NCBI GenBank assembly: GCA_034687125.1
Contig: JAQGBZ010000062.1
Location: 175,321 to 239,320, forward strand
Source: Neelides folsomi
Taxonomy: Eukaryota > Arthropoda > Collembola > Neelipleona > Neelidae
Direction: 5' to 3'
Length of the DNA stretch: 64,000 nucleotides
Of this stretch, positions 18,449-30,400 are shown in pieces. The position numbers were made by a program, and so were the translations under genes. A model generated the notes under the pieces. It was not told where the DNA came from. It did no database searches and was given only the letters and a program-made list of their open reading frames with translations. Every line of letters begins with the position of its first letter. The stretch's first letter is position 1.

Positions 18449-20749
18449 GTTGATTTACCCCTTTCTGAAATTCATTGTTTTATCTCATTATTTAGAAATT
18501 TGACCTATCATATAATAAATGTGGAAAATGTAGTTTATGAACTTGATATCTCTCGCTTTCATATCAAAGCCTGTGGGAGCGGGGTCAAAAAATTTAACTG
18601 TTTTTGGCGAGTTCAATTCTTAATATCCACATTTCCATCGAAAAGCCATTAGCTTGAATTTCTTAATCCAAGTCAACATCAACACGTACATTCCTCCGGA
18701 GTTCCCAAACCCCACCTTGATAGTTTTAGGAATTCTCATACACGCCCTCGTTGGTTCTATACCTGCTAAATGCTTAATGAGCCTCCTTAAGATTCTTAAG
18801 ATTCCTCTCCCATCAGATTGTCACCAGCAGATCGTGACCAATGATGTAAATGTCCATAATAAAAAAACTTACTTTACGTGAGTATCGAGGAATAAATATG
18901 GGAAAATCATTTTTAATATTTTATTTACCCCTGTGCTTGCCTATGTCGCTAAAGACTTGCGATTACCTCGTTATGTTGAATTTGAACCAAGGGAAAACAG
19001 GAAAAGAATGGTATGTCTTTTACGTGCGATTATTAGCAAATAATTTTATATAATTTTACTTGCTTATATCAATATATGAGGATCGAATAATTGAGCGAAA
19101 GAATTGAAGGAGTGTCTTATATTCAATATGCAGATTTAGGGGTTTGAAGTTCTGGAGACCTTATACTTTGTTTCAGTAAAGCTGAATTGTCAGACAGTTA
19201 AAAAACGATTTAAGAGTTCGTATAGAAATTGTGAGACTAATATGTTTCCTCATTTGCCTATTAAGTACATAACTTATTGTGCTTATACCAAGATGAATAA
19301 GTTGGGAGCTGGCTAATTGTCAAATCCCGTTTGGGAATAAAACAGGATTTTACACGCGGTGATTAGAGATAGCCCTAATATTCCTTCATTATTATCTCCC
19401 ACTACGCCCAAACTTGTCAAATACTCACAAAATGAACTTTATTATGTTATTATGTGATGGCCTTAATGGTAAATAAAGACTGATTATGAAATTCTCAAAA
19501 AATAAAGTAACGTACAATGATAAATAAATGTCCAAAACATATTGCATTATTATCAGCAAAGATAATAGTTTGGGATTATCATTTACTTTCCTTCACTAGA
19601 TCTGACAATCTAACTATACATAATTAACCTTTTATCAATTCAAGCCTTTTGATTAATCAAAATGCAACATATAACTATTGAACAATAAGAACTGACAATT
19701 AATGAATTATTAAATATAATATGTTGACTTACGGTTTATTATGGAGCGGTGAGATGTTTTTAAAATCTTGTTTCAAATCCGATTATTTTCAATTAGATTT
19801 AGATCATGCTGACTAAAATCAATCGCTATTTGATGTTGAAGAGTTAAAATGGAATTTAAAATGGGTGTTTTAATTAAATTGATGCGAAATAAAATGTAAA
19901 TAAAAATAAACATTCACTAACTGATAGTTTTAAAACATGGTATAAAATGGTTTAAAAAAGAGATAATAAAGATGTTTCGGAGTGAAGGGCCACTTTTGAC
20001 GGATGGGAGGAGGAAGGAATGAATTCACATATAAAATAGCTAACACTCCACAACCCCGCTCCACCCTAATTAATTGATGAAGATGCTAGAAAAGTAGAAA
20101 AATAGTTGGCCTTCAACTCTGGGCCTTTCACTGGAGGAGGTCGGGTCAATGTGCCGAGGTGTGCCTCCAAACAACCTTCGTCAAACATTGAGTTCCTCCA
20201 CCATTTTGCGAATCGAAAGGTTGCAAATTGACTTCCTGTGGTCGACGGCACGACTTTACGCCTCTTTTCCTTCCGACCTCCCCTACCAGATGGAAATGGC
20301 TACACAACAAGAATTTTACCTTCAAATCACAAAGCGCCATTCATCAAATCAACAACTTTTTCTTTCACAATTTCAACATTTTAATCATTTTATCGAGTTA
20401 TAATTAAAATATTAAATATTATAGTCAATTAAATGAATGGATAAACGGCTTTACCTTCTTTTGGGATATTGTTTACCTTTAGGACTATTCATTTGAGAGG
20501 TTTGAGTGGTAAAATTAACCAATCCAATGCGAAGGATATAACGAAAGTTCAACTCCATTCTCCTTATTTTAATTTTAAGGTTATTAGACATTAAATCTTT
20601 ATTTATACACCTTGTTTAATATTATAATTAATTGAATAATGATTTTATATATCATTTTTCTTAAAGATGGAATTAATTAATTAATCAAGTGCCTTGTATG
20701 AATATTTTTAATTAATTAAACGAATTTTTAATCTTTTAGACTCTTTATC
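18449..20749. other. Divergent 5' region of KLC and CRIPT
   Basis: Contains the KLC 5' UTR and promoter (minus) and the CRIPT promoter (plus). A GC-richer patch at about 20090-20300 is the best candidate for the KLC transcription start and first non-coding exon. The 450 bp from there to the CRIPT ATG would be a shared bidirectional promoter. An acceptor-like TTTTAG at 20735-20739, 11 bp before the CRIPT ATG, suggests a CRIPT 5' UTR intron. Small open frames at 18654-19053 have no coding signature. Confidence 0.4.
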
Positions 20750-21309
20750 ATGGTGTGCGATAATTGTGAAAAGAAATTAGGAAAAGTGATCACACCTGAT
20801 CCTTGGAAAAGTGGAGCAAGAAATACCACAGAAGGTGGTGGGCGAAAAGTACGTGTCTAATATTTTTTGTTCTTAAATCGAAGACTTTAATTTAAGAACA
20901 AAAAAATCAAATTCTTTAATTTAAAGTTCTTAAATTCAAATATTGATAAAAATCAAAGTTTTACACAGTCTCGTATTTTTACACATTTGTTTACAAGAAT
21001 AAAATTTTGAAAGATTTAGTTTAATAGATTCCATCTTTGCTAACTTCATAAGCCCGAACGAAACTTTATTTTAATTAAAATATGTTAATTTTATTTCATA
21101 TTCAGGTTGGAGAAAATAAACTGTTAGCGGCCAAAAGTGCCCGATTCAACCCATATTCAACGAAGCTCCAGCCATGTAGAATCTGCAAACAAAAAGTTCA
21201 TCAAGCTGGTTCATATTATTGTCAACCGTGTGCTTATAGTAAGGGAATTTGTTCAATGTGTGGAAAGAAATTAATGTCGACAAAAAATTACAAACAGTCC
21301 TCAACATAG
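20750..21309 (+). CDS. CRIPT: CRIPT (cysteine-rich PDZ-binding protein / minor-spliceosome factor)
   Basis: Two exons, 20750-20848 and 21106-21309; 100 residues, the usual length. CRIPT is a small zinc-binding protein first described as a PSD-95 PDZ3 ligand and also associated with the minor spliceosome. The whole protein aligns by eye: MVCDNCEKKLGKVITPD, ARNTTEGGGRK, ARFNPY, CRICKQKVHQ, YYCQPCAYSKGICSMCGKK, and end NYKQSST. All CxxC pairs are present. The C-terminal QSST differs from the vertebrate QTSV tail that binds PDZ3, so PDZ binding may not be conserved here. Polyadenylation signal AATAAA at 21551-21556. The start ATG is in good context (TTATCATGG). Confidence 0.96.
20863..20905 (+). 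repeat. Perfect 16-bp inverted repeat (hairpin) in the CRIPT intron
   Basis: Arms TTTTTTGTTCTTAAAT (20863-20878) and ATTTAAGAACAAAAAA (20890-20905) are exact reverse complements with an 11-nt loop. The left arm starts 14 nt after the CRIPT donor site. An isolated hairpin in AT-rich sequence could be chance or an element remnant. Confidence 0.6.
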
Positions 21310-24300
21310 CTTCATTTTATACTCGTATTTATAAAAATACCCAATTCAATCCTTTAGGTTCAATATAAATATATCTTAAATATTTGTTAATATCTGCTGT
21401 TATTTTAAATATGATTTAACAGTATATTTTTATTCCTTGATTTTTATTACTTACGATTTTTAACGTATCTTATGTATGTGCGTAAAATTTTAATTTTTTT
21501 ATTGCAATGTTTAAGTGTAAAATAATTACCGCTTTGTTATATTTGTGTTTAATAAACACGTAATTGAGCACGCGATCAAAATATGCATTTTTTTAAAAAA
21601 TAAATGTGAATAAATTATTTTTATGAAAATAATTGAAGCAAGGTATTCGCATAGGAATTTATTCAATTCTTGTTTAGTTTGTATTTATAAGAATCTAATT
21701 TATAATGCTAACCTAAATACAAGTATTATTTTGTTAGTGCATACATATAAAGATCAGTTCAATTAAACATTATTAATTTCCTATTATCCATTCCATAAAA
21801 AATGAAAATGAATCATAGTTTTATCAATTGTTCCAATATTTCGTATACCAGCCTATATTAGACATTAATAATTAGAATTATTTTAAAGACATGAAAGAGT
21901 AGATATAATACACAAAGTATTTAAATTTAATAAAACGACCTACAAATAATTTTTTTACAACTTGATTGGCATTACCGCAATTCTTTTGTCCTCCATGCAT
22001 TGAGCAAAGAATGGACCTAATTTAGCTAATAACTACTATACAAGATACAATCTAAATACCCATTTAACTCAAGGTATTAATGAAGTTGATTACATCTAAA
22101 ATACACTACTTTAAAATAATTAAAATAAAAATGTGATTTAACAGACTATTCATATAAGTATTTTTATAAATGATATTTACCCTCTGATTCATGAACATGC
22201 ATTTACAGACAACGTTAAAGTAGTTTAAGAAAATAACATTTAGGTACTAGATAAACTCATTATTAAATCATTTTTAACACGGAAAATGATCAGTTGACAA
22301 TTAAAGTACCAAAATATTTTACAACTTATTCTTAAAACCGTAAACGTTATTTTTTAAATCAATTAGTAATTGATAAATCCAATTCCAAATAAAAGCCTCA
22401 AAAAATAAATTTGAAAGAGCTTACTGAAACAAATCCCTGGAAAATATTTTACATGAAATCGTTGAAATGAGACAACTTTGATTGAATCGTAATTTCGAAC
22501 TTGATAAATAAAAATAATGTTAGTTTAATTTAAGATATTAGTTAATTAATTTAAAATAAAAAGATCTATACTAAAGCATAAAATGCAATTATAGTATTTT
22601 CACTTTTTAAGCGCAGACTTAATTATGTAATATGTACACAAATTATTGCAGCATGCCCAGCATACAAGATTTAAAAAAATCTTAAATTGAAATATAATAA
22701 AATAATAAGAAATACTAATTAATGCTTATAAAGAGATTTCACTTTCTACAATCAAATAACAAAGTTGAATCTTCCAATGTCTAAATTACACTAATTATTA
22801 CAAATGGACGGCATTTAGATAAAGGAATTTAAGAGAACTTAAAATTCATAATTACCTTTCTAATAATATTATACACAATTAAAACAAATATTAAAGCCGA
22901 GGGAAATGCATTTTATATTTTCTAATTTTATACTTTAAACATTAATTCTGAAATTGTTTTCATTTTTGAGCAATCAATCACTTATTGATCATAAGCATGC
23001 ATTTTTTGTAAAATCTAAATTATTTACAAAAGGACAGACACTATTGAAGTTCACTACAAGAATTTGCGTTCGTCCATCCAGAATTCTTAAAAACAAACTA
23101 ATGCATAAAATTGGAATTTTTAGTGGCACTGTAATGCAAAAGTCGAATAAACAACTGTAATGTATAAAGAATGAACAATTTAAGTACATAAACCGTATTG
23201 TTTTAGATAACAATTTTTTAGCTCGAATTTCTACTTCTTTGAATAAATGTTAAAGATAATACCTAATTATCTGTACTTAAAAAACCTTAATACATTAGAG
23301 CCTCTTACTATAATACAAAAATAACCATTTTAATTAAAAGGTTTAACTACTCAACTTTATGTATGTAAAATTTTCACCAGAATTATACTCAAAACAATTA
23401 AAGTTTTCAGCTATCCATTCACTAATTATATATTTCCATACAAAGACGTTTTAAAGTTAAATATTGTTAAATAGAAATAAATTATTTTAGCTTACCAAGT
23501 GTTATGTACAAATATTACATAGATTGTTAATGTACGCAAAACGCAATTAATGCAAACTACTCATAAGGCTATCTTACTCTCTCACGTTTCTAACAAACGT
23601 CAGTTTATCTTTGGCCACTAGAATAAAGTACAGTTTTATAAAGCTTTCAGCGTTGTTCATCTGTTCTAATTTTATCTTCAATATTTTTATAACTTTAATT
23701 TAGTTGTGTTCAATGTAAACAATTGTTTGTAGATAACATTTTCTTAACGGTGGGTATCAATTGAATACCTTTGGTATGCAGAATCGCCATTACCAATTGA
23801 CAACTACCTATTCATATTGAATCATTTAAGGTGTCATCACACAATGCAGCTCAGCATTATAATAAAAATATAAATTCACAGCAATTTTGATCATAAAATT
23901 CTAATTGTTTGGGTATTGGTCATTAACGTATTATTATTATTATGTAAGTTAAGATACTTTCACATTTACACTATTTACAAAATCTGTACACGTAAAATCT
24001 TAATTTTCTAGCAAATAAAATAAGAATAAAAGTTGTTCAAAGAACATAATTTATAAAAGAACTCATTCGTACTCGTACAGACAAAAAATCTCAAACACGG
24101 AAATACAAATGGCACTTCTTAATAAAAGTAACTTCTTAATTAGTTTATTTAATTTTAAAGCTAATGCTTTAAAATTAAATGAACTATTGAATCAAACTCA
24201 ATCTATTTACCTATTTTACACAAGCATATACAATTTGAATATACAAAATTATGGATATGTTGAATACTTTTATTGAGCTTAAAGATACGCAAATAATAAG

Positions 24301-24443
24301 TATTTATGTACTATGTATTATGTATTATAAAATAAATACATAGATAAGACATTTAAAGTTTTTTTATAAAAGGTTCGATAGAAAATAATTAAATCTTCTA
24401 AGGTTTATGCACACTTTAAATACAAAGGTATCTTAATAAAATA
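21310..24443. other. AT-rich region between CRIPT and the PDZ gene (convergent 3' ends)
   Basis: Extremely AT-rich. It holds the 3' UTR ends of CRIPT (signal 21551-21556) and of the large minus-strand gene (AATAAA on minus at 24274-24269). No coding frame beyond chance, no RNA gene and no repeat array seen. Confidence 0.4.
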
Positions 24444-27400
24444 TTACTTTAGCGTTTCGAGTTTGGGAAGAGAATCCATCTCTTCTTGTCTCTTCTCATC
24501 GGTGTTTTTAGCATCAAGTGTGATCTTAGAGACGATGACTCCATTTGAAAAGTTGCCGTCGACAATTGAAAATGGCTGGCCTGGTTCCTGACCCAACACA
24601 ATTTGTGTTATGGTCTTCTGTGGAAGTGTCATTGTGGTTGAATACACCTTCGCCTGTTTGGGGTCATCCGAGAGCGGAGAGGTCGTGACTCGAAGCTCAG
24701 AAGTTTCATATTCAGTTTCCATCTTGAATGTTGTGGGGGATAGAGCTCCGTTCCGGGGCTGATCTTCATCATCATTACTGGAAGGGTCAGAGGCCGATGA
24801 GGAGGAAACAGGTTCGTCACTCTTTTGTTCTACATAAACCCACGTGTCAAAACTCGTCGGTTCTCCGGCAACTCCTTCCATATTTTGCCTAGCAAGAAAT
24901 TCTGCATGGGACATCATCACTCCGTCAAGTTCGTTTGATGTGATTTCAATCATTTGACCTCCGTTTGCCTTCTTGCCCTCCCTCATGTCAGGGGAAGAAT
25001 CGGAGGAAGTGGAGGAAGCGGAAGAAGTTGAAGAGTCTCTCCTTGAATTCCCAGACACAGGGCTGATTTTAATATCATTGGCATCTGCGACTGTTTGCAT
25101 CAATCTCGTTTTGCTGTCACCTCTTCGCATTTTAACTCCTCCTTCGCCAATGATCATATCGTTGTCGTTATCTCCATTTTCTCCACTTTCCATTACTCGC
25201 ATGACTGTCACGTTGTTCCCCATTTCCATTTCCCCGACATCCACCGTGAGAGTCATAGGTTGGTCGCTCATGACTTGAACAGATTGAGTTAAGCTCCTTT
25301 CTGAAGTTGAAATGATTTCATCGACGACGCTCTGAGCCACTTGGCCAACTTCCATTGTATTGGACTTGGAATATGAAGGTCCTGACACCGTCACCTCAGT
25401 TTGTTTATTCCCTCTTTCATCCATTGTATGCACAATGTTGTTCATTGTCTTGACTGTTTCTTCCATCATTTTCTGAATGTCTGTCTTCATTTCCTGTTCT
25501 TTCATCTCCACCTTTTGCATTTGCTCCTTTGGGAAGACATGGACAATTGATGTTGGAGAAGCTTTGAGTGTTTCTGAGCTTGAACTTGAGGAAAGAGATT
25601 CTTTAGGTTTGAATTGGGACATGGCGGTGGTGGAATCGCTCATGGCACTTAAATCCTCATGGGGGCTCATGAGTGGAATTGCCTTTTGACTCATTTGCCC
25701 ATGAGTTCCGTTTTCGTCAGAGGCCATGTCCATTGAAACTGCTCGTTCGAGAAGTGATGGGTCGACTTGTTTTGGGTGCAAACTGCTCAAATCTCCAAAA
25801 GAGGCCGATTTCCTTCCGCTTTCGGGAGTTTTGTGAGAATCGCACTTTGTTACTGCGGTGTTCTTCATCTCCTCGGGTTCTTTGGGCGGGTTCATTACTT
25901 CAGCAGCTATTGTAATCGTTTTTCCTTCGGCCATTGGAGGTCCTGGGGCTTTCCTCTTTGGACTCCTCTTAGGCTTCTTGGGCTTTGAGTCCTTTTGCTC
26001 CGACTCACTCTCTGAGCTTTCGCTGCTACTGGAACTCTGTTTTTTCATTTTATCATCAGATTCGGGCATTTTGGACATCATTTGCATATCTTCCTTCTCT
26101 TTGACCATCATGTCGGCTGATTCGATCTCCATCGACTCGGACTTCTTAACCTTCTCTTTGGTCATTTTCTCCTTTTTGCTTCCCTTCTCCTTTTTTAACT
26201 TCTTGGTTCCTGAATTCTTGGGAGATTCTTCCGAGTCGCTCTCATCTGATGATGACGTGTTATTACCAGACAAGGGGTCTTGACCTCCTGCGGATCCAGA
26301 TGTTGAGGAAGTGGACAATTTCTTTTTTAATTCTTTCTTTTGTTTCTTCTCGGCTTTGGCCTTTTCTTTCTCTTTTGCTCTTTCTTTGGTCCGTTCTTCC
26401 TTCTCCATCTTTTCACGGGCTTTAGCCTCGATACTCTTATCTCGCTTTTTCTTTTTCCCATCTTCTCCTTCTTCCTCTTCAGACTCAGATTCGTGATTTA
26501 ACTTTTGGGTCATTTTAACTTTTAAATCTTTCAAACTTTTGATTCCTTTTGACATGAATCCTCCTTTGGTTTCCTTCATCTCTCCTTCCTTGTCGTCTAT
26601 CTCAGATTTTTTCATTTCTTCCATGGAGGCTTCAGCAGCCATTGAAGTGGAGGGCTCTTCGGACATCATTTCCACCTTCATTATCTTTGTTTCAGTGGGG
26701 GAGTCAAGAATGCTTGATGTTGTTGGTATGACCATTCCTTCCTCCATTTTACCTTCTTTCTCAATTCCACTGTTTTCAAAGGAGTAGGTCTGTTTACTGT
26801 GGACAAACTTGGGAAGTTTGAGGCCTAAACTTGGGATATGAAATACTGGCTTTTTCTTTGATTCATTCATTTGTTCGCTCATTTCCTTGTCGTCCATTTC
26901 GTCCATGGAAGACTCGGACTTTTGCTTCATTTCTTCTTCTTTCCTCTCGTTCTCCATCTCTTTCTCCTTCATGCTCATTTTCTTCTTCATGAGCAATTTT
27001 TCTTCTTTTTCTTTCCTCTTCTCTTCCTTCAATTTCTCCTCTTTTAATTTTTCCTCCTTTCGTTTCTCCTCTTTAATTTTTTCTTCTTTTCGCTTCTCCT
27101 CCTTTAATTTCTCTTCTTTCAACTTTTCTTCCTTCCGTTTTTCTTCTCGGATCTTTTCTTCCTTCATTTTCTCTTTCCGTTTTTCCTCTTTAATTTTTTC
27201 TTCCTTCATTCGCTCTTCCTTTAATTTCTCTTCTTTTAATTTTTCTTCTTTCTTCTTTTCCTCTTTAATTTTATCTTCACGCATTTTCTCTTCCTTCATT
27301 TTTTCATCTTTTAAGCGTTTTTCCTCCTTCATTTTCTCTTCCTTTAGTCGCTTTTCCTCTTTCATTTTTTCTTCCTTAATTTTTTCCTCCTTCATCTTTT

Positions 27401-30400
27401 CCTCTTTTAATTTTTCTTCCTTCATTTTCTCTTCTTTCATTTTCTCTTCTTTTTCTTTCCTCTTTTCTTCCTTCATTTTCTCCTCTTTTAACTTTTCTTC
27501 AGCTTTCCTTTTCTCATCCTTTTTATCACGTGGCATGGGTTTAATCGTAATAGTTTTCACATTATCCCCATCAACTTCATCCATAGTACTCATTTTGGCT
27601 TCCATTTTCATTTCAGTGTCGTCTGATTTCTTCTTTTTTATTTCTTTCTCAGCCGATTCGCCCGATTTTCTTCCAAAACTCAAACTAATCTCTGGTAATT
27701 TAATTCCAAATTTCCCAAACAGTGACTGCTCTTCTCCCTCGCCCTTCATTTCCTTATCTGCACTCATCTTTTTCCCATGCATTTCCTTGCTACTTCCTTC
27801 ACCTTCTTCCATTGGTTTTTTCATTTCATCCTTCATTTTATCTTTCTTCGAGGTTCTCTCTGGTTTCTTAATGGGAGCTTCGACTTCGCTCATCATGGTC
27901 ATGGAGTCTTGTGAATCCATTTCAATTTGAACATGGAACGGCTTCATAGATAACATCTCCGACGTTTGAACTTCTTCAATCACTTCTTTCATTTCCTTCA
28001 TCTCACTCCCTTCCATAGTCATGTTGACCACAACGGGAGAAATGGCTTCTACTGGGGTTGAGGCTTTGACATTCTTTGCTTTCACCCTTGGCATGGCAGA
28101 AGGTTTGATGGTGACCACTTTAACTTTAGGGCTGTCGACCTCATCGGCTATTTCTTCCTTTACTTTCTTTGAAGCAGACATATTTGACGAGGAAGAGGAA
28201 CGGGCATCAGTGTGGCCCTTGAGTCCATTTGCCTTCTTCTTCCTGTCAATCTGGAGGTCCAAATGTTCCTTCCCCACCTTAAAAAAAGAACAGTTCATTA
28301 GAGAATTGGAATGAGAGGCGTGAAAAGAAAGGAATTCAATTGTACAAAGATCCATCATTGGGGAGTTGATTGGGGTTAGGATCAGACTCCTGGAGTGCGA
28401 ACCTATCACAAAATCAATCTGAATCCTTATCTCAATACATCCACGTGCTCCGGGTGAGAGTTAACCTGAGCCCGTTCATCGCCCACTTCGCATTTACATA
28501 AATAAATATATGAATGACGGACGTGGGGACTGGCGGCCATCGCCCAATCATTTTAAACTCTTCCTTCTTCTCTGTTTTAAATCACAGTTGAATCGCTTTC
28601 AAATTAAATACAATAGCTAAATTATTCATATCCATTCACACTTACTCATATTTGGTTATATATCATGGGAGTTAGTGGTTGTAAAAACTAACATTGTCAT
28701 TAATTGATTGTAAGTGTTTATTATTTCTCAAGGGTTTAAACTTAAAAGTGTTTAAGTAGTTCACCTTTCTCAAATCATCAATCGATTGGGATTTGAAGAA
28801 CGGATGACAAATCCTGTCTGATGTGCCTCCAGTGGCAGCCGCTGGGGATAAATGTATTCCTTTATGGGGCAAGGCCTTGTCGGAGTGTCGGACCATTTCC
28901 AGTGAAACTTCATAAGGTGAAGCATAGCTGAGAAGAGTGATGGCGTCTTCCAGTACAATCTGCTTGAATGAGACGGTCATCCCCACGATTTGGTCCCCTG
29001 CATTATCCAAACAAAATTTCCTGAATTCCTTTTCCCTTTTACGCCCATTGCTCCGTTTAAGGCGTCTCCAATTACCTGGAAGAACTCTCTTAGACTCCGC
29101 CGCTGGTCCCCTTTGCATAACATCCTTCACATAAATCCCATCCTTCATGTTTCCGCAAATGTTGAACCCGAGGCCCGTGAAGTCATGGCCACGGAGGGAC
29201 ACGTTGTAAGTCTGCGGCTCCTGGACCAACACACACAATTTTATTACACAAACCACTCCCATCCTCACAAAACTCTCCCATTATCACTTTGAAGCTCAAA
29301 TAATGCTCATAAAATAGGTTTAATTGGCATTTGATATTTGGAAGATTTGGGCAAGCGATACAACTCTGGTTAATAGGAGTCTTTTACTAGCAATTATAAC
29401 GTAAAATAACAACTTGCATTTAAGCCTTTTTTGCGTAAGATACAGTTTTATCATGCAATATGAATGTACAATATGTATTGGTTAGCAAGAAGCTAGAACA
29501 ATAATTTATCGTTTATTTTGCAGCATTGATGACCACAAAATTATTATCCTTTTTTTGTAGTAGTATAAAATATACAGTTCAGAAAGAATCTACAGTAGTA
29601 AATACTCAACAAAATGTAATCTTTTGCACTTAATGGCCAATATTTTGTCTGTTTAAAGTTGTAACTATCTCGCATAACAAGGTTTTCTATTCGTAAAGTT
29701 TATTTGTAAATGGGTATGTTCTTACAGGAAATCTCATGTGGACATTAAAATAAACTATACAATGAATCAAACAATAATCATGGATGTAACAAAGTTACAA
29801 TATAGCAGATAATAGCATACCTAACATTAAGTATTGTTGGATATCTCTTTAACTCCATTCTCATGTATACATATTATATCTCGGTAATAGATTACAGGGG
29901 GTAAATAATGCATGTAAAGAGGATGTACGAACTAAAGATTCCTCTCATGAAATGTATGATCTCAAAGCTAATCACTTTTATTGCACATTTTTTGCAATGA
30001 TTTTAAATATGAGGAGACTCATAGCCATCATAAAGCAGGAAAGAAAGTAAACGAAAGGGGGATATTGTTGAAATTTGACATTAAATGAGTTTTCATTTTG
30101 TTCATTTGGGCCCAACCCATCCGGTTTCATTGTCTCCGCTTCCCTTTGAGGTTCTCTGTCTAATCGCCTCCATCTCCTCATAAATTCCAAAATGCGTCTC
30201 ATCATCATCTCCATGTAACCGCCGTCAGACCCCTCAATTCCCATTATGAGACAAGGGAAAATATTGCAAGTGGTGGAGACTCGACATAAACCCCATACTG
30301 GTGTTCCTCATTCCACAGAGCCCATTATTCATGTTCTAATAAGAGGAGCGTAACTGTGTATTATAAAGCGAAGCGCAGGAGGATTAATGGGTCAAATGGT

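Noticed and set aside
26887-27930. 347-codon plus-strand open frame rich in Ser and Phe
   Set aside because: It is the antisense of the Lys/Glu repeat. AAG/GAA-rich coding DNA read backwards gives CTT/TTC codons and almost no stops, so the frame is an artefact.
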